Shown: positions 8,260 through 18,064, numbered from the stretch's first letter. The stretch is 59,082 bases of DNA from Puniceicoccaceae bacterium (GCA_003331195.1 QOOZ01000047.1:1-59082), one strand, 5' to 3'. Made by a program: numbers and translations. The notes: generated by a model from the sequence alone, not told the origin.

Positions 8260-8637
8260 ATGTTACAAATATCTTACAGAGCACGCAAACATGTCATCTT
8301 ACTGATTCTCGTAATGGTTACGGTTATTGTTGGCAGTGCTTTTGCCATCGTCTGGATGCAGCAGCAGATCTCGCGAACCGCCCGAAGTAGCAAGCATTTC
8401 GAATCTCAACTCGCTGAGACCTCTCGTAAACTCCGCTTCCTCGACGAGCGTATTGCAGGCTATCATCAACCAGTCGTTTTGCAGAGTAAAGTGGCGGGGA
8501 TCCTTCGTCCATCAGTCGAGGATCAAGTCGTCTTTGTCGAAGAGCGTCAGCTTGCGACTGGTCGCGCCTATGCAGTTTCGCAGCCCTACGAAGTTTCTAT
8601 GGATCTCGCTCTGCTTGATCTCGATAGGTCTCGTTAA
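8260..8637 (+). CDS. ftsL: FtsL-like division protein
   Basis: A 125-residue bitopic membrane protein in the ftsL position between rsmH and ftsI. It has a short basic cytoplasmic start (SYRARKH), one strong transmembrane helix (about residues 12-32), and a periplasmic helical stretch (QQQISRTARSSKHFESQLAETSRKLRFLDERI) with heptad-like spacing. FtsL proteins diverge greatly in sequence, so the call rests on topology, size and gene order. In other bacteria FtsL joins FtsB and FtsQ to activate the FtsWI septal synthase. Confidence 0.7.
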   Translation: MLQISYRARKHVILLILVMVTVIVGSAFAIVWMQQQISRTARSSKHFESQLAETSRKLRFLDERIAGYHQPVVLQSKVAGILRPSVEDQVVFVEERQLATGRAYAVSQPYEVSMDLALLDLDRSR

Positions 8638-8664
8638 GAAAATTTTCACCCTAACGAACGAACT

Positions 8665-8877
8665 ATGCAAGTTACCTCAAACTATTACCGTTGCCGCGCA
8701 CAACGCGCTGAATTCGCAGAGCCACTCTCACTACACGTTGAGAGTGAGAGCTCCTCGTCCGTTGAGCGCACATCCTCCTCTAATTCCGAGCAGTCTACAC
8801 CGCTCCGTCCGTCACGTCAGACGCTACGCGACTTTGAAAATATTTTCAAAGCCCAGAATCAAAACCCTGTCGTTTAG
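8665..8877 (+). CDS. Hypothetical small Ser-rich protein between ftsL and ftsI
   Basis: A 70-codon frame placed 27 bases after ftsL and 10 bases before ftsI, filling the gap exactly. The product has a basic start (YYRCRAQRAEF), a striking Ser/Glu block (SESSSSVERTSSSNSE) and a basic C-terminal part with LRDFENIFKAQNQ, possibly an amphipathic helix. No membrane segment or known motif. Codon use matches the neighbours. The tight fit argues for a real gene. A role with the septal machinery would be inference from place alone. Confidence 0.55.
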   Translation: MQVTSNYYRCRAQRAEFAEPLSLHVESESSSSVERTSSSNSEQSTPLRPSRQTLRDFENIFKAQNQNPVV

Positions 8878-8887
8878 CTAATAACTA

Positions 8888-10702
8888 ATGAGTAAAGCTT
8901 TCGTATCCAGTGGGCGTTCTTCACTTATATCACTTGCGGTCGCTTGTGCCTTTTGCGTCTTACTGGGGCGCTTATTCTACCTACACGTTTGGAATCAAGC
9001 AGTGCTGCTCGAACACGTCGAAGGTAACCGTAAAATGGTCAATGTCGTTGAAGCGCGTCGTGGCAACATCGTCGACACTCGTGGTAACCTACTTGCGACC
9101 ACGCGTTCCACTTATAATATAGGCGTTGATCCACAGGCTTTTAGCGAGAGCGACCGCGCGAAATTGGTAGACCTCGCACGAATCCTAGGTAAACCACTGC
9201 CAGAACTTGAGGCGAAGATTGACCGCAAGACGCGCAAAGTATCGAATGAAACAAAGGAAGTCCGCCTCGTCCGTTGGGCAGTGCTTGCTAAAGATGCAGA
9301 CGAGGGCACACATGATGCGGTCAAAGCACTGGGGATGCGTGCTGTTTACGGTAACCAAAGCCACGCCCGCGCATATCCAGCCGCTCAGCTCGCGGCACAC
9401 GTTCTTGGCTATGTGAATAAGGAAGAAACACCTGTAACGGGAATCGAGCGCTTCTTTGATTATTATCTGCGTGGCCAAGACGGCTGGCGCGAAACCGAGC
9501 GCGATGGTAAGCGCCACGAACTCGCGCAGTTCCGCGAGCGCGAAGTAGAGCCATCAGACGGTCTCAATGTAGAGCTCAGTATCGATTTAATGATACAGCA
9601 CATTGTTGAAGCGGAGATCGCACGAGTCGCTGAGGAGTTTAATCCGAAGGGCATCAGTATCATCGTCAGCCAACCGGCCACAGGCGCAGTATTGGCGATG
9701 GCCAACTACCCAACTTATGATCCCAACGAATTTTATAACACCAAGAAATATCCGATTGCCAATCAGCGTAACCGTGCGCTAACCGATGTATTCGAGCCAG
9801 GCTCCACTTTCAAAATCGTGCCCGCAGCCGCAGCGCTCAATGAGGGCATCGTCCATCCTGGCGATATGTTTCAGACAGGTGTGCCGCAGGTCAGCTATAA
9901 AGGCCGCACACTCAAGTTACCTTCCGACCACCATACCTACGAGAGTCTTTCCATGCACGATATTGTGGTCAAGTCGAGCAACCGTGGTGCCGCGCACCTT
10001 GGTCTTATACTAGGTGATCAACGCCTGCATGATTACTCAGCAGCCTTCGGTTTTGGGGAAAAGACGGGCTGCGATATTGGAGGCGAAATCACTGGCACGC
10101 TCCACGCTATCCGTAATTGGGATGGCTTGACCATCACACGTCTTCCTATGGGGCATGCGATCAGCGCTACGCCTATGCAAGTGCACACTGCCATGTCAGT
10201 AATCGCAAACGGTGGCGTGCTCATGGAGCCCATGCTAGCAAATCGAGTCTTTGATTCTAATGGTCAAAATGTGGTTCGCTTTCAACCCAAAGCTAAACGC
10301 CGCGTAGTCTCAACTGAAGTCTCCCAAACCGTTGCTAACATGCTCGCCGACGTCGTGGGGGAGCAAGGCACTGCTCGCCGCGCCGCGATCGACAATTATG
10401 ATATCGCAGGTAAGACTGGCACCACGCAGAAAATTGTCAACGGGCGTTATTCCAAGCAACACCATGTTGCTTCCTTTAGTGGCTTCTTTCCAGCCGACAA
10501 ACCATCGCTAGTCATCACGGTCGTCGTCGACGAGCCGAAGTCTCGAGGCGTTGCTTACGGAGGCTCTTTCGCTGCGCCTGTCTTTCGCAATATTGCGGAA
10601 GCCTGCATTGCCTATTTGGGTATACGGCCTGCGCGTTCAGACGCCTCATTCGTAGACTTACAACCTTCAATTTATGATCGGTCTAGCAGAATTTCAAATT
10701 AG
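8888..10702 (+). CDS. ftsI: Septal peptidoglycan transpeptidase FtsI (class B penicillin-binding protein)
   Basis: Cross-links septal peptidoglycan with FtsW. The 604-residue protein has one N-terminal membrane helix (about 11-31), a pedestal/dimerisation domain with RRGNIVDTRGNLLA (58-70), and a transpeptidase domain with all three catalytic boxes: SxxK at Ser306-Thr-Phe-Lys309 (EPGSTFK), SxN at Ser363-Ser-Asn365, and KTG at 509-511. The periplasmic part carries the ...YPAAQLAAHVLGYV segment common to class B enzymes. It is embedded between the unknown small gene and murE. No PASTA domain is visible at the C-terminus. Confidence 0.95.
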   Translation: MSKAFVSSGRSSLISLAVACAFCVLLGRLFYLHVWNQAVLLEHVEGNRKMVNVVEARRGNIVDTRGNLLATTRSTYNIGVDPQAFSESDRAKLVDLARILGKPLPELEAKIDRKTRKVSNETKEVRLVRWAVLAKDADEGTHDAVKALGMRAVYGNQSHARAYPAAQLAAHVLGYVNKEETPVTGIERFFDYYLRGQDGWRETERDGKRHELAQFREREVEPSDGLNVELSIDLMIQHIVEAEIARVAEEFNPKGISIIVSQPATGAVLAMANYPTYDPNEFYNTKKYPIANQRNRALTDVFEPGSTFKIVPAAAALNEGIVHPGDMFQTGVPQVSYKGRTLKLPSDHHTYESLSMHDIVVKSSNRGAAHLGLILGDQRLHDYSAAFGFGEKTGCDIGGEITGTLHAIRNWDGLTITRLPMGHAISATPMQVHTAMSVIANGGVLMEPMLANRVFDSNGQNVVRFQPKAKRRVVSTEVSQTVANMLADVVGEQGTARRAAIDNYDIAGKTGTTQKIVNGRYSKQHHVASFSGFFPADKPSLVITVVVDEPKSRGVAYGGSFAAPVFRNIAEACIAYLGIRPARSDASFVDLQPSIYDRSSRISN

Positions 10703-10787
10703 CACCTTACTCTCAGCTGCAAGTTCACGCCAATCTCACTCCCGCCGACTTGAACAAACCGCGTTCAGCGATCAAAAAAGATCACCT

Positions 10788-12260
10788 ATGAACCCAAGCG
10801 TTAGTCATTTGCTTAATTGCGTCGATACGATTCGTCGTAAACTCCGTGATGATAGCGCAGTAACTTGCCTAATTACGGATAGTCGCCGCGTAGTGCCAGG
10901 GGCTCTCTTTTTTGCGATCGGTGGTCTGCGCACAGATGGCAATCTCTTTGTTGAAGAAGCTGTTGATCGTGGCGCAGTAGCTATCATCACTGAAGAAGAT
11001 CTTGGGCATCACTTCCCGATCGACTATATCCAAGTCGCTAATGTTCGTCAGACTTTGGCGCTTATTTCTCGGGATTTCTATCATGCTCCCGATGCTAAAC
11101 TCGGCATTATGGGTATCACTGGTACCAATGGAAAGACCACTGTCTCCATGCTCACGCAGCATCTAATCGGCGGGCAAGATCAAGTTGGTCTAGTCGGTAC
11201 TATTCGCTATGATCTGGGCAAGCGTACACTACCATCTTTTCGTACGACACCAGAATCGGTGGATGTCTACGCTTTACTCGCGCAGATGGTAGAGAACAAT
11301 TGCACTGAGGCAGTGATTGAGGTTAGCTCCCACGGGATTGATCAGAAACGTATTTACGGCCTAGATGTCGGCGTAGCTACGTTTTTGAATCTTACGCAGG
11401 ATCATATCGATTACCACAAATCGATGGAGGCATACTTTGAAGTTAAAAAGCGTCTATTCACCGGCGAAATGGGGCGCCAGCCGCGTAAAGCAGTCATAAA
11501 TATAGACTGCCCATACGGTAAACGCCTATTCGGCGAACTGCCCGAGTGTGTCGAAGCCACTAGCTTTGCAATTGAAACAGATGCTACTTTTCGTGCAGAA
11601 AATGTCGCGCTCTTCGCTGACCGCACAGAGTTCAAACTCACTTGGCCAGAGGGTCAGGTGCAGGTCAGTTCGCCCTTACTTGGCCGCTATAATGTGAGCA
11701 ATTTATTGGCAGCACTCGCGATCGCTTACATAAAAGGCCACTCCATCGAAGCGATGCTTGGCTGCGTCGCTTCCTTTCCAGGTGTGCCCGGTCGCATGGA
11801 GCGGATTGATGAAAACCAGCCATTTAATGTGCTCGTCGATTATGCTCACACCGATGATGCCATCACCCACGCCTGTGCTATGCTGCGAGAGATAACGCCT
11901 GGTCGCCTCGTAATTGTCTTTGGCTGTGGCGGGGACCGAGATCGCACTAAGCGAGCGCCCATGCTGCGCGCAGCTATTGAGGGTGCCGACAAAGTCTTTG
12001 TTACTTCGGACAATCCACGCACTGAGTCGATCGATCAAATCTTCGCCGACATGCAAGTAGCCAAGGACAGTGAAAGTGCCCACTTTGCCAAGGACCGCAA
12101 GCACGCTATCTCGCTGGCGCTAGATTCCGCTGAAGCCGGAGATTGCGTTTTGATCGCAGGGAAAGGTCACGAGGCTTTCCAAGAGTTTGACGGCACAGTG
12201 ATTCCTTTTGATGATCGCTTAATAGCCCGTGATTTGATACGTCTTAAAAAAAATTCCTGA
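10788..12260 (+). CDS. murE: UDP-N-acetylmuramoyl-L-alanyl-D-glutamate--2,6-diaminopimelate ligase
   Basis: Adds the third stem-peptide residue of peptidoglycan in the cytoplasm. The ATP-binding GITGTNGKTT loop lies at 109-118 of the 490-residue product. The DNPR tetrad (408-411) is the hallmark of enzymes that select meso-diaminopimelate over lysine, so this organism probably has a DAP-type wall. The conserved DYAHT and GCGGDRDRTKRAPM segments are also present. The chosen start (MNPSVSHLL) leaves 85 bases after ftsI; an in-frame ATG overlapping the end of ftsI would add 38 residues that do not look like MurE. murF follows two bases after the stop. Confidence 0.95.
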   Translation: MNPSVSHLLNCVDTIRRKLRDDSAVTCLITDSRRVVPGALFFAIGGLRTDGNLFVEEAVDRGAVAIITEEDLGHHFPIDYIQVANVRQTLALISRDFYHAPDAKLGIMGITGTNGKTTVSMLTQHLIGGQDQVGLVGTIRYDLGKRTLPSFRTTPESVDVYALLAQMVENNCTEAVIEVSSHGIDQKRIYGLDVGVATFLNLTQDHIDYHKSMEAYFEVKKRLFTGEMGRQPRKAVINIDCPYGKRLFGELPECVEATSFAIETDATFRAENVALFADRTEFKLTWPEGQVQVSSPLLGRYNVSNLLAALAIAYIKGHSIEAMLGCVASFPGVPGRMERIDENQPFNVLVDYAHTDDAITHACAMLREITPGRLVIVFGCGGDRDRTKRAPMLRAAIEGADKVFVTSDNPRTESIDQIFADMQVAKDSESAHFAKDRKHAISLALDSAEAGDCVLIAGKGHEAFQEFDGTVIPFDDRLIARDLIRLKKNS

Positions 12261-12262
12261 CG

Positions 12263-13651
12263 ATGCCATCTTTTGATCCACAACACGTAGCCGACTGGAC
12301 GGGTGGATCATGGTTAGACGAGCCAAAAATAGCCATCGAAGGCTTTTGTTTCGATGCGCGGCAGATTAAGCCGGGGCAATGCTTCGTTGCCTTGAGCTTG
12401 GGTTCTCGTGATGGGCATGAATTTCTCGAACAAGCAGCCAAGGGTGGGGCGGTGGCAGCGATCGTTGAAACTTCCAAGCCAATAACACTCCCTCAGTTGA
12501 AAGTAGCCGACTCACTTGTCGCCCTCGGTGCGATTGGAGCTGCCGTGCGTTCGATATTCTCAAAGCCGGTCGTTGGCATTACTGGAAGTTGCGGCAAAAC
12601 TTCGACTAAGGAAATGCTACGCTGCTTACTCGGCGAGGACAGAACTCATGCGACTGCGGGGAATTGGAATAACCGCATCGGTGTGCCCATGACACTTTTC
12701 GGGCTCGATTCAAACTCACATGACTTCGCCGTAATCGAAGCCGGTATCAATCAGCCCGACGAAATGGGACAACTTGGGAAAATGATCCAAGCCGACCTAA
12801 TAGTACTGACAAATATCGAAGCCGCCCACCTAGAACTTCTTGGCAGCTTGGAAGGCATTGCTACTGAAAAATCACTCTTAGCTGAAAGCGCCAAACCTGA
12901 TTCTCCGATTATTTTACCCGCCGATGCCTTACGCTATCACGCTTATAAAAATTTAGCACACCGTGCTGTTGTGCTATTGCCCGAAGGTGCTTCCGCTCCA
13001 GATTTACCATGCAAGCAGATTGTTCGCTATAAAATCTCCGAACAAACGGAGGATCGAGAGGCAGCTTTATCACCGCAGGTATTTCGGCAAGTCACCATTG
13101 ATGGTCGAAACTACCCAATTGCGAGTCCTAGCTTAGGCATGGCGACCAACTCGGCACTGGCCATCGTCGCAGCTAAGTATCTTGGCGTCGTTGTGTCTGA
13201 AATTCGCGAGCGTATTGAAGCATGGCGACCTACCGGTAATCGCGGATGCATTGAAACGTTTGGAGAGCAGACTTTTTATATCGATTGCTATAATGCCAAT
13301 CCTTCGTCGATGGCCGATGCGCTCGATGCCTTTGACCGAAGCACGCCTCAAGGTATCCCACGTTTTTATATACTCGGTGCTATGGATGAACTCGGAATGA
13401 CCGCTCCCGCCCAGCACGAAGCCATTGGGCGCTTACTCAAACTCCGCCCGGAGGACCGCGCAGCCTTCGTCGGTTCCAAAGAGTTGACTGAAGCCTACGC
13501 CTCAGCGATTTCAGCAGAACAATATATACGTGCTGACAGCGTCGAAAAAATTAAATCCACCATTGCTCAATTTCAAGGAGCCATCTTTCTCAAAGGTAGC
13601 CGTAATTACTCACTTGAAAAGCTACTGCCCTCGGCAAAATTTAAACCTTAA
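12263..13651 (+). CDS. murF: UDP-N-acetylmuramoyl-tripeptide--D-alanyl-D-alanine ligase
   Basis: Adds D-Ala-D-Ala to complete the UDP-MurNAc-pentapeptide. The 462 residues hold the Mur-ligase P-loop GITGSCGKTST (105-115), the family ATAGNWNNRIGVPMTL segment, EAGINQPDEMG and the C-terminal domain with DCYNANPSSM, all typical of MurF. It sits two bases after murE and 16 bases before mraY, clearly one transcription unit. The P-loop has Ser-Cys where many MurF proteins have Ser-Asn/Ser-Ser, which is within family range. Confidence 0.95.
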   Translation: MPSFDPQHVADWTGGSWLDEPKIAIEGFCFDARQIKPGQCFVALSLGSRDGHEFLEQAAKGGAVAAIVETSKPITLPQLKVADSLVALGAIGAAVRSIFSKPVVGITGSCGKTSTKEMLRCLLGEDRTHATAGNWNNRIGVPMTLFGLDSNSHDFAVIEAGINQPDEMGQLGKMIQADLIVLTNIEAAHLELLGSLEGIATEKSLLAESAKPDSPIILPADALRYHAYKNLAHRAVVLLPEGASAPDLPCKQIVRYKISEQTEDREAALSPQVFRQVTIDGRNYPIASPSLGMATNSALAIVAAKYLGVVVSEIRERIEAWRPTGNRGCIETFGEQTFYIDCYNANPSSMADALDAFDRSTPQGIPRFYILGAMDELGMTAPAQHEAIGRLLKLRPEDRAAFVGSKELTEAYASAISAEQYIRADSVEKIKSTIAQFQGAIFLKGSRNYSLEKLLPSAKFKP

Positions 13652-13667
13652 CCCCTAATTCCCCGCA

Positions 13668-14771
13668 ATGCTATCTTACCTTGCAGAATTTGAAAATATC
13701 TTTGGTCCATTCCGACTTTTCCGCTACCTGACACTACGTGCGGCGTTTGCTGGACTGACCGCCATGAGTATTGGTTTCTTCCTTGGACCTTGGATTTTTG
13801 CCAAACTCCGTCAGCTAAGCGCTAAACAAGCCTTTCGCGGGGAAGACGAAGTCGGCAGACTCGCGGAACTCCACGCCAGTAAAGCACAAACGCCAACTAT
13901 GGGTGGCCTTATGATCTGTGTATCAGTCGTCGGTAGCGCTTTACTATGGGCACGTCCCAACATCTATGTCTACACTGCGCTCATCATCTATCTCGGCCTC
14001 ACCGTAATCGGCTTTCTTGACGATTATCTTAAAGTCTCCAAGTCCAACAGCAAAGGCCTACCGGGTCGTTGGAAGCTACTTGGCCAAGCGCTACTTACTG
14101 TCATCGCCTTAGCTTGCCTGCTGAGTGTACCCGAATCAGCTTCGAAGATGCGTGAGTTATGGGTGCCATTCTACAAGGATGTAGTCATCTCGGAAATGTC
14201 ACTTTTCATTCTCGTACCCTTTCTTTTTCTAATCCTTTCCGGTTCCAGTAATGCGATCAATCTAACCGACGGTGTCGATGGTCTGGCGATCGGTTGCACC
14301 GTTACAGTCGCGCTTGCCTACACGATTATGGCCTACGTGGCGGGTAATGTTATCATTTCGGATTATCTCTTCATTAGCTACATACCTGGTGTGGGTGAAC
14401 TTGCTGTCGTCTGCGTGGCATTGCTGGGGGCGAGCCTCGCCTTCCTTTGGTACAACTGCCATCCTGCCGAGGTTTTCATGGGAGATACTGGTTCACTCGC
14501 ACTTGGGGGACTCATCGGGATGATCGCTTTCATGGTGCATCAACCGCTCACTTTGATCATCGTTGGTGGTATCTTTGTGATGGAAGCGGGTTCAGTGATT
14601 CTTCAAGTTGGCTCCTTTAAATTGCGTGGCGGCAAACGTATCTTTCGTATGTCACCCATCCACCATCATTTTGAACTTAAGGGTTGGCATGAGAACAAGG
14701 TCGTCATCCGTTTCTGGATTCTTTCTCTCATCTTTGCCATGGCTGGGCTGGCAACTTTGAAGCTGCGCTAG
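13668..14771 (+). CDS. mraY: Phospho-N-acetylmuramoyl-pentapeptide-transferase
   Basis: Integral membrane enzyme that makes lipid I by moving phospho-MurNAc-pentapeptide to undecaprenyl phosphate. The 367-residue protein shows about ten hydrophobic helices and the family motifs: KAQTPTMGGL, the GFLDDYLK Asp-Asp pair, the NAINLTDGVDGLA loop, NCHPAEVFMGDTGSLALG and the C-terminal SPIHHHFELKGW histidine loop. It is the last gene of the cluster here: the next gene, proA, is convergent, so murD, ftsW, murG and murC do not follow. Confidence 0.95.
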   Translation: MLSYLAEFENIFGPFRLFRYLTLRAAFAGLTAMSIGFFLGPWIFAKLRQLSAKQAFRGEDEVGRLAELHASKAQTPTMGGLMICVSVVGSALLWARPNIYVYTALIIYLGLTVIGFLDDYLKVSKSNSKGLPGRWKLLGQALLTVIALACLLSVPESASKMRELWVPFYKDVVISEMSLFILVPFLFLILSGSSNAINLTDGVDGLAIGCTVTVALAYTIMAYVAGNVIISDYLFISYIPGVGELAVVCVALLGASLAFLWYNCHPAEVFMGDTGSLALGGLIGMIAFMVHQPLTLIIVGGIFVMEAGSVILQVGSFKLRGGKRIFRMSPIHHHFELKGWHENKVVIRFWILSLIFAMAGLATLKLR

Positions 14772-14898
14772 AACACGCTCCAAGAAACAGATCATAATAT
14801 TTTGAGTCCGCCACATGGGTCAACTCTTCTACTAGCTTTGGAATATCATCCTTACGCTCGATGCCATCTCGATAGTTTACGCGGATGCCCTGTGGTGC
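14772..14898 (-). other. Protein-like open reading stretch without a start, possible gene relic
   Basis: In the gap between convergent mraY and proA, one minus-strand frame runs open for about 42 codons after an in-frame TGA and reads APQGIRVNYRDGIERKDD then IPKLVEELTHVADSKYYD. The mix of residues is protein-like, but there is no start codon, no identified family, and the frame runs on into mraY antisense. It could be a decayed gene end or chance. Confidence 0.15.
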
Positions 14899-14911
14899 TC
14901 ATTGTCCTCGT

Positions 14912-16183
14912 CTAACGCATTTCACCTGTGCCGTGAAGGACGTATTTATAAGTGCATAGCTCATTCAGGCCCATGGGACCTCGCGCATGGAGGCGGTCGG
15001 TGGAGATGCCGATTTCGGCACCTAGGCCGAACTCAAAACCGTCAGAAAAACGGGTCGAGGCATTGTGAAAGACGGCGGCTGAATCGACAGCAGTAAGGAA
15101 AGTCTGTGCGGCGGCAGCATCTGCCGTCACAATGCTATCGGTATGACCGGAGCTGTTAGCATTGATTAAGTCGATAGCGGCCTTTAAGTCAGGCACGATG
15201 GCGATGGCGATGATCAAGTCCGTGTATTCGGTGGCGAAGTCTTCGTTGGAGGCATCGACGAGGGGCAGCCCGCTGGCTGAAAGGAGGGCTTTGGCATGCT
15301 TATCGACGCGCAGTTCGACACCGTTGTCATGCAGTGCTTTGGCGAGTCGGGGCAGTTGTGAGGCGGCATCTTGATGAACAACGAGATTCTCTGCGGCGTT
15401 ACACACGCTGGGGCGCTGACATTTTGAGTTGATCAGAATATTCTTGGCCATTTCGGCATCGGCCGTGGCATCGATGTAAACAGAGCAGACTCCTGTGTAG
15501 TGCTTAATCACAGGTATACGGCTATTCTCTACGGTAAAGCGAATAAGGCTTTCGCCTCCGCGAGGAATGATACAGTGGATGGTATCGTCTTGTTTGAGTA
15601 GTATGTTGAGCGCGGCGCGGTCCGTGGTTGGAATAAATTGAACAGCATCTGGGTGGATGCCGTTGGCGCGTAGTGCGTCTTGCACGATTGCTGCCAGTTT
15701 CATATTGCTATGAAAGGCTTCCTTGCCGCCACGTAAGATGGAGGCGTTGCCTGACTTTAGGCATAAAACGGCGCAATCCACGGTGACATTAGGCCGAGAC
15801 TCATAAATAATTCCGATGACGCCAATGGGAACGCGGATCTTGCGCAGGTCGAATCCCTTTGGGGGAGCAAGGCGCTCAATTTCGAAGCTAACGGGATCGG
15901 GCAAGGCGGCGACTTGGCGCACGCCCTCGGCCATCGCGGCTATACGCTCGGGCGATAAGGTGAGCCGCTCTGTCATGGGCGCAGTGAGGTTGAGGCTTTT
16001 GGCTGTTTCGAGGTCGAGCGCATTGGCTTCAAGTATGGCGTCGGTCTGCGTAATGAGCTGTTCGGCTAGGTCGAGAAGGAATTTATTTTTCGTCTCCGTA
16101 GGAATCGCAGCCAGTTCGAGCGAGGCTGCGCGTGCCCGCTTTGCGATATCGACGACGAGTTCGGTGATCTGATCCTTATTCAT
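14912..16183 (-). CDS. proA: Gamma-glutamyl phosphate reductase
   Basis: Second step of proline synthesis: NADPH-dependent reduction of gamma-glutamyl phosphate to the semialdehyde. The 423-residue length is standard. Aldehyde-dehydrogenase-fold motifs are visible: [15 protein letters not shown] (about 120-134), [25 protein letters not shown] and the catalytic Cys261 in [12 protein letters not shown]. The C-terminal [16 protein letters not shown] block is typical of ProA. proB is not adjacent. The kinase gene upstream on the same strand ends 35 bases before the proA start, so the two may be co-transcribed. Confidence 0.95.
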   Translation of the reverse strand: MNKDQITELVVDIAKRARAASLELAAIPTETKNKFLLDLAEQLITQTDAILEANALDLETAKSLNLTAPMTERLTLSPERIAAMAEGVRQVAALPDPVSFEIERLAPPKGFDLRKIRVPIGVIGIIYESRPNVTVDCAVLCLKSGNASILRGGKEAFHSNMKLAAIVQDALRANGIHPDAVQFIPTTDRAALNILLKQDDTIHCIIPRGGESLIRFTVENSRIPVIKHYTGVCSVYIDATADAEMAKNILINSKCQRPSVCNAAENLVVHQDAASQLPRLAKALHDNGVELRVDKHAKALLSASGLPLVDASNEDFATEYTDLIIAIAIVPDLKAAIDLINANSSGHTDSIVTADAAAAQTFLTAVDSAAVFHNASTRFSDGFEFGLGAEIGISTDRLHARGPMGLNELCTYKYVLHGTGEMR

Positions 16184-16218
16184 GTAGTGAGGGGCATTCT
16201 AAGCTGTGAGTGCCTTTG

Positions 16219-17199
16219 TTAAATGTTAGAGAGAATATCTTGCCAAACTTTTTCGGTAAGAACGCTGCCTTGTTCCTGTACGACGGCAGCTCCTAAAATG
16301 GAGCCGAGTTTGGCGCATTCAGCGAGTGGGCGCTCTTGTGACCAGCCATAGAGGAAACCGGCTGCCCAAAGATCGCCAGCGCCAGTGGTGTCGATTACTC
16401 GAGCGGCATGAACGGGCTCGATTTTTTCAACGATGCCAGCGTGAGCAATGTAGGATCCGTGCGCACCGACTTTGATGGCAGCGATCTCACTGAGCTCAGC
16501 TAGCTGGAGCGCGATAGCAGCATAATCACCTTCGATACCAGTGTAAGCACTGCCTTCTTCCTCGTTTGCGAAAACAATGTCGACATAGTCGCTCAACAAG
16601 TCTCGTAGGATGGATTTGGTGGCATTGACCACTTCAAAGCTAGCGAGGTCGAGGCTGATCGTGCAGCCTGCCTCCTTGGCGGATTCGAGCACACGGCGCA
16701 TAAGGGCTTCATTGAACAGAAGGTAGCCTTCAATGTGGGCGTGGGTGCAGTCCGCGAAATCAGCAACGGATATTTCTTCAGGGGCAAGGGTCATGGCTGC
16801 TCCGAGATCGGTGCGCATGGTTCGTTCCCCATCGGGAGTAACGAGGGAGAGACAGCGACCATTCGGCACATCGCCGATTTTGAAGCGCGAGGTATCGCCG
16901 CCGAGATTGGAAAAGCTGTCTCGGTAGTAAACGCCTTCGGCGCAGTTGCCAATCTTGCCTAAAAAGCTGGTGGAGGCACCCATGCGCGCGAGGGCGAAGA
17001 GAGTATTGCCTGCCGATCCGCCGGGTGTGGCAATGGCTGCTTTAGGTAGGCTCGCTATCAAGCTGGATATGGTGGGCGCATCGACGAGTACCATACCGCC
17101 TTTATCGCCATCTATTTGCGCAACGAAAGATTCGTCAACGAAGGCAATGGCGTCGACGATGGGACTTCCAATGCCCATAAGGGTGGAGCTGCTGTGCAT
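16219..17199 (-). CDS. PfkB-family carbohydrate/nucleoside kinase (adenosine-kinase-like)
   Basis: A ribokinase-fold kinase of 326 residues. The N-terminal substrate region has [12 protein letters not shown] and [17 protein letters not shown], and the second PfkB signature [16 protein letters not shown] holds the catalytic base Asp276. The overall pattern (GSAGNT, long C-terminal segment) is closer to the adenosine-kinase-like branch than to fructokinase or ribokinase, but the substrate cannot be fixed from sequence. It lies directly upstream of proA on the same strand, which does not point to a shared pathway. Confidence 0.8.
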   Translation of the reverse strand: MHSSSTLMGIGSPIVDAIAFVDESFVAQIDGDKGGMVLVDAPTISSLIASLPKAAIATPGGSAGNTLFALARMGASTSFLGKIGNCAEGVYYRDSFSNLGGDTSRFKIGDVPNGRCLSLVTPDGERTMRTDLGAAMTLAPEEISVADFADCTHAHIEGYLLFNEALMRRVLESAKEAGCTISLDLASFEVVNATKSILRDLLSDYVDIVFANEEEGSAYTGIEGDYAAIALQLAELSEIAAIKVGAHGSYIAHAGIVEKIEPVHAARVIDTTGAGDLWAAGFLYGWSQERPLAECAKLGSILGAAVVQEQGSVLTEKVWQDILSNI

Positions 17200-17322
17200 A
17201 CTTATGAATTAATGATTGGGCTTTTTGTTTACCGGGTAGTCGCTGGGAGCGTGAGCACTTGGTCGCCTAGATCAGGTCTGGCTTCGATCAAAATGCTATG
17301 GTCTTGTCACAATTTCGGGATG

Positions 17323-17361
17323 TAAAAAATAAAAAACCGCCGCTCCGGGTGGAGGGGCGGT
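17323..17361 (-). terminator. Rho-independent terminator after the small lipoprotein gene
   Basis: On the minus strand ACCGCCCCTCC pairs with GGAGCGGCGGT (one mismatch) around a four-base loop and is followed by TTTTTTATTTTTT. It lies 26 bases past the stop of the lipoprotein gene and separates it from the kinase-proA pair. Confidence 0.8.
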
Positions 17362-17386
17362 CGTTTCGTCGCGCAGGGTGACGCGA

Positions 17387-17785
17387 CTAAAGTGCATCGC
17401 GGATGCGAGCATAAATCACCTGTGATTCAGCGAGATTACCTAAATAACCTACACGGATGCGGATTTCAGATTCTTCTTCAACCTCCGCATCAGTTTGTTG
17501 ACTTATGCGGACAGTGACTTTTTCGTCACCAACCTTACGGGAGTAGATTGTTATTACGGATTCTGAATGAAGCTCGCCTGTTCGGAAGTAGCCTAAATCA
17601 TCAAGTTCGCGGATGGATGTTTTGAAAATTTGACCAATTGGCTTGTCGATAGGTGCATAGAAGTAGCCAGCGCGGAATTCAGCGAGCTGTTCTTGCCCCG
17701 TTAATGGGTCAGTAGCGACCGGGGTGGTGCAGCCAGTAAAGACGCTAGCATAAATTGCGAGGAGTGTGATGAATATTGCTTTCAT
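17387..17785 (-). CDS. Small putative lipoprotein (DUF3568-like)
   Basis: A 132-residue protein with a classical lipoprotein signal: MKAIFITLLAIYASVFTGC, the Cys at 19 being the likely lipidated residue. The mature part reads as an alpha/beta domain with APIDKPIGQIFKTSIRELDDLGY followed by beta strands with acidic residues, resembling DUF3568 family proteins, which are short lipoproteins of unknown function. It appears to be transcribed alone: a strong terminator follows it and about 470 bases without a gene precede it. Confidence 0.65.
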   Translation of the reverse strand: MKAIFITLLAIYASVFTGCTTPVATDPLTGQEQLAEFRAGYFYAPIDKPIGQIFKTSIRELDDLGYFRTGELHSESVITIYSRKVGDEKVTVRISQQTDAEVEEESEIRIRVGYLGNLAESQVIYARIRDAL

Positions 17786-18064
17786 AATTTATAGATGATT
17801 TGTTGAATATACTGAAGATGTAACCAGAAGCTTTATGTATAAGATTTCGTTTTCATCACGAAAAGCAAGCCTTCCGTCGCGTAGACTACCGAATTTAATG
17901 CCAGTTTCTGACTAAACGAGTCTTCCGAGATGAAAAGTCCAAGCATTGATGCTGACCACGGGGCGCTTTTCTCTTGGAGTCTTCGCTCGTATTTCAGCGC
18001 TTATGCTTAAGTCAGCTTTTAATTATCAGGCAAAGCCTATTTTGGTGTATAGCCGATTGCATTT

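Noticed and set aside
8327..8881. 184-codon plus-strand frame over ftsL and the small gene after it
   Set aside because: It is a shadow of ftsL and the following small gene; the product lacks any domain and the ftsL frame fits the expected topology.
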